Source: UBA1774 sp045223835
Lineage (GTDB): Bacteria; Bacillota; Clostridia; Oscillospirales; Oscillospiraceae
Length of the DNA stretch: 11,526 bases
Reading direction: 5' to 3'
Assembly: GCA_045223835.1 (NCBI GenBank)
Contig: JBGUZS010000128.1
Span: forward strand, 1 to 11,526
In this document: positions 6,363 through 11,526 of the stretch, in pieces
Layout of the letters: every line of letters begins with the position of its first letter
Position numbering within the stretch: position 1 is the first letter of the stretch
Position numbers and translations under genes: made by a program
Notes under the pieces: generated by a model
Told to the model about the DNA's origin: nothing
Databases searched by the model: none
The model's input: only the letters and a program-made list of their open reading frames with translations

Positions 6363-6503
6363 ATGTCCACGTTCAGAACCTATCAGCCCAAAAAGCGTCA
6401 GCGGTCCAAGGTCCACGGCTTCCGGAAGAGAATGTCCACCCGCAACGGCCGCAAGGTCCTGGCCCGGCGCAGAGCCAAGGGCCGCAAGGAGCTCACCCTG
6501 TAA
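6363..6503 (+). CDS. rpmH: 50S ribosomal protein L34
   Basis: A 46-aa, very basic protein of the large ribosomal subunit. The sequence starts MSTFRTYQPKKRQRSKVHGF and continues with the typical GFRKRMSTRNGRKVLARRRAKGRKEL pattern split over residues 19-44, the family hallmark. AGGAGGTG at 6346-6353, 9 bases from the ATG, is a strong ribosome binding site. It is the first gene of the plus-strand operon and sits 18 bases before rnpA, the near-universal bacterial arrangement. The usual upstream neighbour dnaA is absent; lexA lies divergently instead. The leader of about 320 nt with duplicated structured modules is unusual and suggests post-transcriptional control of L34 and perhaps of the downstream genes. 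Confidence 0.97.
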   Translation: MSTFRTYQPKKRQRSKVHGFRKRMSTRNGRKVLARRRAKGRKELTL

Positions 6504-6521
6504 GCTCCGAGGCAAGTCCGC

Positions 6522-6860
6522 ATGAAGACCACCCAATCCCTGAAAGGCAATTATGCGTTCCGCAGGCTGTATACGAAGGGCAAAAGCAGCGTTCAGCCTG
6601 CGGTAGTGCTGTATTGCCGAAAAAACGGCACCCGGCGCAACCGCCTTGGCCTCACGGTGGGCACGAAGGTGGGGAAGGCCGTGGTGCGTAATCGCGTCCG
6701 CCGCCGCCTCCGGGAGATCTACCGTCTCCATGAGGGGGAGTTCCGGCAGGGCTGGGATCTGGTGGTCGTGGCACGGAGCCGCGCGGCCGAGGAGACCTAT
6801 CGGGAGCTGGAGGCGCAGCTGCTGCGGGCTGCGGGCAGGCTTGGCCTGCTGACGCCATGA
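6522..6860 (+). CDS. rnpA: ribonuclease P protein component
   Basis: The small basic protein subunit of RNase P. It binds the catalytic RNA and the 5' leader of precursor tRNA so that mature tRNA 5' ends are made. At 112 aa it has normal length. The N-terminal MKTTQSLKGNYAFRRLYTKG is typical, with the aromatic pair that lines the leader-binding cleft. The RNR signature is RNRVRRRLREIYR at 56-68. The conserved hydrophobic strand near GWDLVVVAR follows. Its start is 18 bases after rpmH with a weak GAGG site, so translation may depend partly on coupling to rpmH. The stop overlaps the yidD start as ATGA. Confidence 0.97.
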   Translation: MKTTQSLKGNYAFRRLYTKGKSSVQPAVVLYCRKNGTRRNRLGLTVGTKVGKAVVRNRVRRRLREIYRLHEGEFRQGWDLVVVARSRAAEETYRELEAQLLRAAGRLGLLTP

Positions 6861-7066
6861 AGCGCGTGCTCCTGGCGGCCATCCGCTTTTACCGCCGCCA
6901 TATCTCCCCCCTGCGGAAGCCCTGCTGCCGCTATATCCCCACCTGCTCGGAGTATGCCTTGGAGGCCGTGGAGAAGTACAGCCCCTGGAAGGGCTCCTGG
7001 CTGGCGCTGAGGCGGCTGCTGCGCTGTCATCCCTTCCATAAGGGAGGCTATGACCCCGTGCCCTGA
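6857..7066 (+). CDS. yidD: membrane protein insertion efficiency factor YidD
   Basis: A 69-aa protein of the YidD family, thought to sit at the inner face of the membrane and assist YidC-dependent insertion. Family hallmarks are all present: FYRRHISPL near the N-terminus (11-19), CCRYIPTCSEYALEA at 23-37, and a C-terminal RRLLRCHPFHKGGYDPVP at 52-69. Cysteines are at 23, 24, 30 and 57. The ATG overlaps the rnpA stop by 4 bases, implying translational coupling. A 90-base gap with a hairpin then separates it from yidC. Confidence 0.95.
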   Translation: MKRVLLAAIRFYRRHISPLRKPCCRYIPTCSEYALEAVEKYSPWKGSWLALRRLLRCHPFHKGGYDPVP

Positions 7067-7073
7067 ACCCAAA

Positions 7074-7108
7074 GCCGATGGACGCCGCCAGCCGCGCGGT
7101 CCGTCGGC
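7074..7108 (+). other. intercistronic hairpin between yidD and yidC
   Basis: GCCGATGGAC (7074-7083) pairs with GTCCGTCGGC (7099-7108) over 10 bp, with one U-G wobble and a 15-base GC-rich loop. It is followed by AGAATTCTATG, not T residues, so it is probably not a terminator. It may mark an RNA processing or stability element that sets yidC levels apart from the upstream genes. Confidence 0.4.
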
Positions 7109-7155
7109 AGAATTCTATGTCCCCGGGTGGAAACCCAGAGGAAAGGAGTTCCTGA

Positions 7156-8496
7156 ATGGATTTCATTGCCAAACCCTTTGGCTGGCTCTTGATGCTCCTC
7201 TACGAGCTCACCATGAACTACGGCGCGGCAGTTCTTCTCTTCGCCCTGGCGGTGAAGGTGGTGCTGCTGTATTTCTCCGCCAAGAGCAAGAAGAGCATCA
7301 TGCGCTCGACGCGCTTCAACCCCTACCTGAAGGAGCTGGAGGCGAAGTACGAGGGCAACAAGCAGAAGTACCAGGAGGAGGTTGCCCGGCTGTACAAGGA
7401 GGAGCACATCAACCCCATGGGCGGCTGCCTGTGGTCCCTGATCCCCTTCCCCATCCTTCTGGCTCTGTACCGGGCCATCCGCTTCCCCATCACCATCATG
7501 ATGGGGGTGCCGTCGGAGGCCTACGAAAAGATCAAAAACGTCCTGTACGCCATGGGCTTTGAGCTCAGCGGCGGCGCCCGGTCCGCGGCCTACGCCCAGA
7601 TCTATGAGTCCCAGTTCATCACCTCCCATTTTGAGCGCTTCGCTCACCTGAGCGAGAAGCTGAGGGAGATCGACTACAGCTTCCTGGGGGTAAACCTGGG
7701 CGAGCAGCCCAACTTCCGCTTCTGGACCTTCGGCCAGGATGGCGCGGCCGTCTGGCCCGCCCTGGGCCTCTTCCTGATCCCGGTGGTCTCCGCCGCCCTG
7801 AGCTTCCTGCAGAGCAAGATCAGCCAGGATCAGACCCCCGCCGCCAACGAGCAGGCGGGGAGCAGCACCAAGACCATGATGTACCTCATGCCCCTGATGA
7901 GCCTGTGGATCGGGTTCATTATGCCCGGCGCCCTGGGCCTGTACTGGTGCGCGGGCAGCGTGCTCCAGATCATCCAGGACCTGGTCCTCTGGAAGATCTT
8001 CAACAAGCAGCTGGACGCGGAGGACGCGGAGCGCAACGCCCGGCTGAAGGCCCGGGCGGAGGAGCTGGAGCGCAAGCGCGCCGAGACCGAGCGCCTTCGG
8101 GCGGAGGGAGCCACCACGGTGAACCCCAACACCAGCCGCCGGAAGATGCAGAAGGGAGAGCGGCAGCGGGCGGAGCAGCGGGCTGCGGAATGGCAGGCCG
8201 CCAACAATCCCGGAAAGAAGAAAAAGGAAGAGGAAAATCCTTCCCGGGTGGGAGACCGGGTCTACGCCCGGGGCCGGGCCTACGTACCCGACCGCTTCGA
8301 TCCGAACTATGTTGTCCCCGAGGCGCCTGAGGAGCAGGCGGAAACCCTGCCGGAGGATATCCCGGAGCTCCCGGATATTCCGGATATCCCCGAAGTCCCT
8401 TCCATCAAAGCGGAGGAGATCGGGGCAGATCCGGAGCCCCCGGCGGAAAACGCCGCCGCGGAGCCGGACGCCGGCAGCGAGAATAATGGAGTGTAA
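7156..8496 (+). CDS. yidC: YidC/Oxa1/SpoIIIJ membrane protein insertase
   Basis: Inserts membrane proteins, alone or with SecYEG, at the cytoplasmic membrane. The core shows five hydrophobic stretches at about 22-41, 88-108, 197-218, 240-257 and 259-280. A charged helical cytoplasmic hairpin (44-85, with NPMGGCLWSLIPFPI after it) and the conserved GLYWCAGSVLQIIQ near 261-274 also fit. There is no large periplasmic domain and no lipobox signal peptide. The conserved groove arginine of Gram-positive YidC appears to be lysine here (Lys34 in LAVKVVLLY), by eye. The external loop (115-196) is longer than in SpoIIIJ. A 160-residue tail follows: basic and coiled-coil-like at 285-360, then acidic and proline-rich at 387-440 with PDIPDIPEVP-type repeats. 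GGAAAGGAG lies upstream of the start. It is followed by khpB after three bases. Confidence 0.96.
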   Translation: MDFIAKPFGWLLMLLYELTMNYGAAVLLFALAVKVVLLYFSAKSKKSIMRSTRFNPYLKELEAKYEGNKQKYQEEVARLYKEEHINPMGGCLWSLIPFPILLALYRAIRFPITIMMGVPSEAYEKIKNVLYAMGFELSGGARSAAYAQIYESQFITSHFERFAHLSEKLREIDYSFLGVNLGEQPNFRFWTFGQDGAAVWPALGLFLIPVVSAALSFLQSKISQDQTPAANEQAGSSTKTMMYLMPLMSLWIGFIMPGALGLYWCAGSVLQIIQDLVLWKIFNKQLDAEDAERNARLKARAEELERKRAETERLRAEGATTVNPNTSRRKMQKGERQRAEQRAAEWQAANNPGKKKKEEENPSRVGDRVYARGRAYVPDRFDPNYVVPEAPEEQAETLPEDIPELPDIPDIPEVPSIKAEEIGADPEPPAENAAAEPDAGSENNGV

Positions 8497-8499
8497 GCT

Positions 8500-9159
8500 A
8501 TGCTGAAATCGATAGAAACCACCGCCAAAAATGAGGAGATGGCCGTCGCCTCCGCCCTGGAGCAGCTGGGCAAGAGCAGGGAAGAGGTGTCGGTGGAGAT
8601 CCTGGAGCGGTCCAAGCCCGGCTTCCTGGGCATCGGCGCGGTGCCTGCCCGGGTCAGGGTGAGCTATGAGTATACCGAGACCCCCGCGGAGAAGGCGGAG
8701 GCCTTCCTGAAGGGCCTGCTGGAGCGCATGGGCTCCGACGCCGTGCCCGAGATCGAGGACCGGGGGGAGAACGGCCTGTTCATCCGTCTGAACGGACAGA
8801 AGCTGGGCATGCTCATCGGCCGCCATGGGGAGACCCTGGACGCCATCCAGCACCTGACGGGCTATGTGGTGAACCGGGGCGTCAACAAGCGCACCCACAT
8901 CAGCGTGGATGCGGAGGACTATTGGGCCAAGCGGGAGGAATCCATGAAGAGCCTGGCCTATAAGGTGGCCGCGAAGGTCATCAAATACCGGAAGAATATG
9001 ACCCTGGAGCCCATGAATTCCTATGAGCGGCATGTGATCCACACCGCTCTGCAGGATTACGAGGAGGTCAGCACCTACTCCGTGGGCAGCGAACCCAACC
9101 GCCGGGTGGTGGTGGCCTACGGAAAGGCCCGTCGGGGCGACAAGAAATCGGCGGAATGA
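8500..9159 (+). CDS. khpB: RNA-binding protein KhpB (Jag/EloR): Jag-N, KH and R3H domains
   Basis: A single-strand RNA-binding protein that, in streptococci and other Bacillota, pairs with KhpA and influences cell elongation and division. At 219 aa three domains are visible. The Jag-N domain (about 1-55) carries KPGFLGIG at 39-46. The KH domain has the GxxG loop GRHG at 107-110 within LIGRHGETLDAIQ. The R3H domain has Arg177 and His181 in SYERHVIHTAL. A flexible linker at 58-82 joins the first two. GGAG 8 bases upstream supports the start, 3 bases after the yidC stop. The yidC-khpB order is highly conserved. The gene usually found next, mnmE, is missing here and acpP follows instead. Confidence 0.96.
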   Translation: MLKSIETTAKNEEMAVASALEQLGKSREEVSVEILERSKPGFLGIGAVPARVRVSYEYTETPAEKAEAFLKGLLERMGSDAVPEIEDRGENGLFIRLNGQKLGMLIGRHGETLDAIQHLTGYVVNRGVNKRTHISVDAEDYWAKREESMKSLAYKVAAKVIKYRKNMTLEPMNSYERHVIHTALQDYEEVSTYSVGSEPNRRVVVAYGKARRGDKKSAE

Positions 9160-9194
9160 TTTTCTGCTTGGAAAATATCTGGAGGTAATGCGCA

Positions 9195-9428
9195 ATGGTG
9201 TTTGAAAAGCTGCGGGAGATTTTTGCCAATCAGTTTGGTCTGGATCCGGAGACCATTACTGAGTCTACGGACATCGTCAGCGACCTGGGAGCGGATTCCC
9301 TGGACGTGGTGGAGATGCTCATGAGCCTGGAGGACGAGTACGGCATCACCATCGAGGACGAAAAGGTGGCGGAAATGAAAACCGTGGGCGACGTGGTCCG
9401 CTGCGTGGAAGGGCTCATTGAAGGCTGA
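9195..9428 (+). CDS. acpP: acyl carrier protein
   Basis: A small acidic carrier that holds growing acyl chains on 4'-phosphopantetheine during type II fatty acid synthesis. The 77-aa protein has the canonical modification site DSL at 34-36 (GADSLDVVEML), with Ser35 as attachment point. It also has the helix II-III sequence LEDEYGITIEDEKV. GGAGG lies 9 bases upstream of the ATG. It starts 35 bases after khpB with no terminator, so it probably belongs to the same transcript. No fatty acid synthesis enzyme is adjacent, so a role in the general pathway is expected but not proved by context. ACP also binds several non-lipid partners, including Fe-S assembly proteins in some organisms, which may matter given the next gene. 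Confidence 0.95.
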   Translation: MVFEKLREIFANQFGLDPETITESTDIVSDLGADSLDVVEMLMSLEDEYGITIEDEKVAEMKTVGDVVRCVEGLIEG

Positions 9429-9452
9429 GCCCGATCCCTGCGGTCCCCATGC

Positions 9453-9468
9453 ACCCGGCGAGCCGGGT
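9453..9468 (+). other. short GC hairpin between acpP and mrp
   Basis: ACCCGGC (9453-9459) and GCCGGGT (9462-9468) are perfect inverted repeats separated by two bases. No T run follows (CAACACAGG), so it is more likely an RNA stability or processing stem than an intrinsic terminator. Confidence 0.3.
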
Positions 9469-9474
9469 CAACAC

Positions 9475-9509
9475 AGGAAAGGAGAGCCGCCTCAGCGCGG
9501 CGATGAATC
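9475..9509 (+). promoter_or_regulatory. distant ribosome binding site with intervening hairpin before mrp
   Basis: The only good Shine-Dalgarno sequence, AGGAAAGGAG (9475-9484), ends 25 bases before the mrp ATG, too far for direct use. A stem GCCGC (9486-9490) with GCGGC (9497-9501), loop CTCAGC, sits between them. Folding it leaves an effective spacing of about 9 bases, which is optimal. An in-frame TGA at 9504-9506 excludes any earlier start, so the start and the long spacing are fixed by the sequence. Confidence 0.5.
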
Positions 9510-10427
9510 ATGGACGACGAGAAGAAAGAAGCGGGCTACGAGATCGTAGAGGAAGACGACGGCGCCGGCTGCGAGGGCTGCGGAGAGGACTGCGAAAGCT
9601 GCGGCGGGAGCTGCGAGGGCTGCAGCGGCGGCTGCCACAGCGCGGAGGACCTGAAGGCCCAGCTCAACCCCATGAGCAAGGTGCGCCGGGTCATCGGCGT
9701 GGTATCCGGCAAGGGCGGCGTGGGCAAAAGCCTGGTCACCTCCATGACCGCGGTGCTCATGAACCGACGGGGCTACCATGTGGGCATCATGGATGCGGAC
9801 ATGACCGGTCCCTCCATCCCCCTGACCTTCGGCATGCATGAGCGGGCCAAGGCAAATTCCATGGGCATTCTGCCCAACCGCACCGAATCCGGCATCGATA
9901 TCATGTCCCTGAACCTGTTCCTGGATAATGAGACCGACCCCGTGGTCTGGCGGGGCGTCATCGTGGGGAATACGGTGAAGCAGTTCTGGACGGACGTGAT
10001 CTGGGACGACGTGGACTATCTCTTCGTGGATATGCCGCCCGGAACCGGGGATGTGCCCCTCACCATCTTCCAGTCCCTGCCCGTGGACGGTATCCTGGTG
10101 GTGACCAGTCCCCAGGAGCTGGTGAGCATGATCGTGGCCAAGGCCGTGAACATGGCGAAGATGATGAACGTGCCCATCCTGGGCCTGGTGGAGAATTACG
10201 CCTGGTACCAGTGCCCGGACTGCGGCAAGCAGCACAAGATCTATGGGGAAAGCCATCTGGAGGAAGCGGCGGCGGAGTACGATCTGCCCATCCTGGCTCG
10301 GCTCCCCATCCGCCCCGACGTGGCCGCCAGCGTGGACGCGGGGAAGATCGAGGACGTGGATTTTCCGGAGCTCGCCCCTGTGGCGGACTTTCTGGAGACG
10401 GCCGCGCCCATCGTCAAGACAGAGTAA
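9510..10427 (+). CDS. mrp: Mrp/NBP35-family P-loop ATPase with a cysteine-rich N-terminus
   Basis: A Mrp/ApbC-type P-loop ATPase, a family linked to carrying and transferring Fe-S clusters. At 305 aa it has the deviant Walker A GKGGVGKS in VVSGKGGVGKS (about 65-75), a DADMTGPSIP switch region, FVDMPPGTGDVPLT, and a C-terminal CPDC motif in WYQCPDCGKQHK, where a bridging cluster binds in the dimer. Residues 21-42 hold seven cysteines (21, 24, 28, 31, 35, 38, 42) in a strict alternating CX2C, CX3C pattern, longer than the four-cysteine N-terminus I recall for many clostridial Mrp proteins. The start is constrained by an upstream in-frame stop. An internal Met55 lacks a Shine-Dalgarno site. It is the last gene before a GC-rich hairpin. 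Confidence 0.94.
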   Translation: MDDEKKEAGYEIVEEDDGAGCEGCGEDCESCGGSCEGCSGGCHSAEDLKAQLNPMSKVRRVIGVVSGKGGVGKSLVTSMTAVLMNRRGYHVGIMDADMTGPSIPLTFGMHERAKANSMGILPNRTESGIDIMSLNLFLDNETDPVVWRGVIVGNTVKQFWTDVIWDDVDYLFVDMPPGTGDVPLTIFQSLPVDGILVVTSPQELVSMIVAKAVNMAKMMNVPILGLVENYAWYQCPDCGKQHKIYGESHLEEAAAEYDLPILARLPIRPDVAASVDAGKIEDVDFPELAPVADFLETAAPIVKTE

Positions 10428-10428
10428 A

Positions 10429-10466
10429 AAACTGCCCGCCGGTATGACGCCGGCGGGCTTACTTTA
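10429..10466 (+). terminator. probable terminator after mrp
   Basis: GCCCGCCGG (10434-10442) and CCGGCGGGC (10450-10458) form a perfect 9-bp GC stem with a 7-base loop, followed by TTACTTTAT. The T tract is interrupted, so efficiency may be moderate. An A run (10427-10431) precedes the stem. It lies 28 bases before the hydrolase start, and no clear promoter fits in between, so the hydrolase may rely on read-through. Confidence 0.7.
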
Positions 10467-10486
10467 TAACAAAAGGAGCGGAGATC

Positions 10487-11371
10487 ATGGATCAGTTTGT
10501 GAAAGTACCGGGCGATACGCCCATGCACACCGTTCTGGATGTGAGCCGGGTGAAGCGGAAATACCTGGATCTGGCCTACGGGGAGCACCCCAAGCAGAAG
10601 CTGGATATCTACCTGCCGGAAACCGGGGAGGGGCCCTTTCCCGTCATCGTGTATATCCATGGCGGCGCCTTCGTGGGGGGAGACAAGCGGGACGACCAGA
10701 TGCTCCATGCCGCCGACGGCATCGCCCGGGGCTACGCCGTGGTGAGCTATGAGCAGCGGCTCCTGCCGGAGGGGGTCTTCCCCCTGCCGGTGTACGATAC
10801 CAAGGCCGCCCTCCGATGGCTGAAGGCCCATGCGAAGGAGTACTGCCTGGATCCGGAGCGCTTCGCCATCGCCGGGGACAGCGCCGGGGCCTACCACGCC
10901 CTCTTCGCCGCCGCCACCCAGGAGATCCCCGCCTTCGACGGGCCGGAGGCTCCCCGGGGGGGAGACAGCCGGGTGAAGGCAGCCATCGGCCTCTTCGGGG
11001 TATACGACCTGGCCATGCAGGCCCAGTTCAGCTTCGACCAGGGGCCCTTCCCCGGGGCGAAGGAGGTCTTCAACTTCGCGGATATGTTCGCCGGAGGGGA
11101 TACCCGGAAGTGCAAAGCCCTGGGATACCTGACGGACTGCAAGACCTGGGTCACCCCCGCCATGCCCAAGGTGCTCATTCAGTGCGGGGACCATGACCAG
11201 ATCGTGCCCTATAAGGCCTCCCTGGAGCTGGCGGACCGGATCCGGGCCGTATGCGGCGAGGACCGGGCGGAGCTGGATGTTTTCCCCGGCGCCCTCCACG
11301 GAGATCCGGCGTACCTCACGAAGGAGAATATCGAGAGACTCTTCAGATTCCTGGATGGGGTGCTGAAATAA
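10487..11371 (+). CDS. alpha/beta hydrolase, carboxylesterase of the HSL/BD-FAE-like type
   Basis: A 294-aa serine hydrolase, probably cytoplasmic because no signal peptide or membrane segment is seen. The oxyanion motif HGG is at 58-60 in VYIHGGAFVGGDK. The nucleophile elbow is GDSAG at 130-134 with Ser132. The likely acid is Asp237 in GDHDQIVPY and the base is His271 in GALHGDP. The opening block LDLAYGEHPKQKLDIYLPE (28-45 region) is typical of esterases related to feruloyl and acetyl-xylan esterases, which suggests small acyl esters as substrates; the real substrate is unknown. AAAGGAG lies 8 bases upstream of the ATG. It follows the mrp terminator, so it may be only weakly linked to the operon. 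No transferred-gene signature such as odd base composition is evident. Confidence 0.9.
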   Translation: MDQFVKVPGDTPMHTVLDVSRVKRKYLDLAYGEHPKQKLDIYLPETGEGPFPVIVYIHGGAFVGGDKRDDQMLHAADGIARGYAVVSYEQRLLPEGVFPLPVYDTKAALRWLKAHAKEYCLDPERFAIAGDSAGAYHALFAAATQEIPAFDGPEAPRGGDSRVKAAIGLFGVYDLAMQAQFSFDQGPFPGAKEVFNFADMFAGGDTRKCKALGYLTDCKTWVTPAMPKVLIQCGDHDQIVPYKASLELADRIRAVCGEDRAELDVFPGALHGDPAYLTKENIERLFRFLDGVLK

Positions 11372-11379
11372 GCGGATAG

Positions 11380-11411
11380 AAAAAAACGAAGGAGCGCCGG
11401 TGAGGCGCTCC
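11380..11411 (-). terminator. probable minus-strand (or bidirectional) terminator
   Basis: GGAGCGCC (11391-11398) and GGCGCTCC (11404-11411) form a perfect 8-bp stem with a 5-base loop. Read on the minus strand it is followed by TTCG and then seven T residues (11386-11380), which fits termination of a minus-strand gene lying beyond the right edge. On the plus strand the A run precedes the stem and no T run follows, so it would end the hydrolase transcript only weakly. Confidence 0.55.
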
Positions 11412-11450
11412 TCAGACTGTAGACAAAGTACCAGACCAGCGAAAATGGTC

Positions 11451-11489
11451 ATTGCGAAACCGGTGACCGATGTCACCGGTTGTGGCAAT
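11451..11489. repeat. REP-like intergenic palindrome
   Basis: Outer arms ATTGC (11451-11455) and GCAAT (11485-11489) enclose a perfect 10-bp inner stem, AACCGGTGAC (11458-11467) with GTCACCGGTT (11472-11481), and a CGAT loop. Small mismatched GA and GTG bulges separate the two helices. This arm arrangement (CATTGCGA ... GTGGCAATCCG) resembles dispersed palindromic intergenic repeats that I recall from many bacterial genomes. Only one copy is in the window, so the repeat status is from memory, not shown here. No gene is seen from 11372 to the end. Confidence 0.5.
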
Positions 11490-11526
11490 CCGTAACTCTC
11501 GTCCTTTTATTTTTAACATGACCAAG

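Noticed and set aside
6100..6525. Open frame of 141 codons across the RNA modules and rpmH
   Set aside because: It covers rpmH in another frame, has no suitably spaced ribosome binding site, and the two modules fall in different frames (offset 122). Substitutions follow base pairing, not codons.
7048..9195. Long minus-strand open frame of 715 codons opposite yidC-khpB
   Set aside because: Antisense shadow. The plus strand encodes clear YidC and KhpB with good ribosome binding sites, and this frame has no recognisable domain.
10241..11488. Minus-strand open frame of 415 codons opposite the esterase
   Set aside because: Antisense shadow. The plus strand has a full HGG, GDSAG, Asp and His set with a proper ribosome binding site.

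Overview
The window looks like chromosomal DNA from a high-GC member of the Clostridia (Bacillota). The evidence is a Gram-positive-type YidC without a large periplasmic domain, the rnpA-yidD-yidC-khpB order, a Bacillus-like LexA, a PcrA helicase with a C-terminal tudor-like domain, strong GGAGG ribosome binding sites and GC-rich codon use. I cannot name a genus. I see no phage, insertion sequence, CRISPR array, tRNA or rRNA.

Layout. The left half (1-5917) is read on the minus strand. In transcription order it holds lexA, cysS, a strong Rho-independent terminator, pcrA, and a cytoplasmic glycoside hydrolase family 32 enzyme whose start overlaps the pcrA stop. The right half is read on the plus strand: rpmH, rnpA, yidD, yidC, khpB (jag), acpP and an Mrp-type ATPase, closed by a GC-rich hairpin. 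An alpha/beta hydrolase follows. The right edge holds a hairpin that fits a terminator for a minus-strand gene outside the window, and an intergenic palindrome resembling dispersed REP-like repeats.

The most notable region is the divergent intergenic stretch 5918-6362. It has well-formed sigma-A-type promoters in both directions. The plus-strand promoter (TTGACA, 17-base spacer, TAAAAT) implies an rpmH leader of about 320 nt. Inside it are two tandem modules of about 90 nt, offset by exactly 122 nt, that align without gaps at about 75% identity. Differences in the main helix are compensatory: both copies keep the same fold with different base pairs, while internal-loop and apical-loop bases are conserved. 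A perfect 12-bp palindrome lies between them, and its left arm can also pair with the 5' end of module 1, so mutually exclusive folds are possible. I do not recognise it as a known riboswitch or leader class. It is the best candidate here for an undescribed regulatory RNA.

Functionally, the plus-strand operon joins ribosome and RNA maturation (L34, RNase P protein, KhpB) to membrane protein insertion (YidD, YidC), then acyl carrier protein and an Fe-S-type ATPase. The minus-strand genes join the SOS repressor, a tRNA synthetase and a repair helicase.
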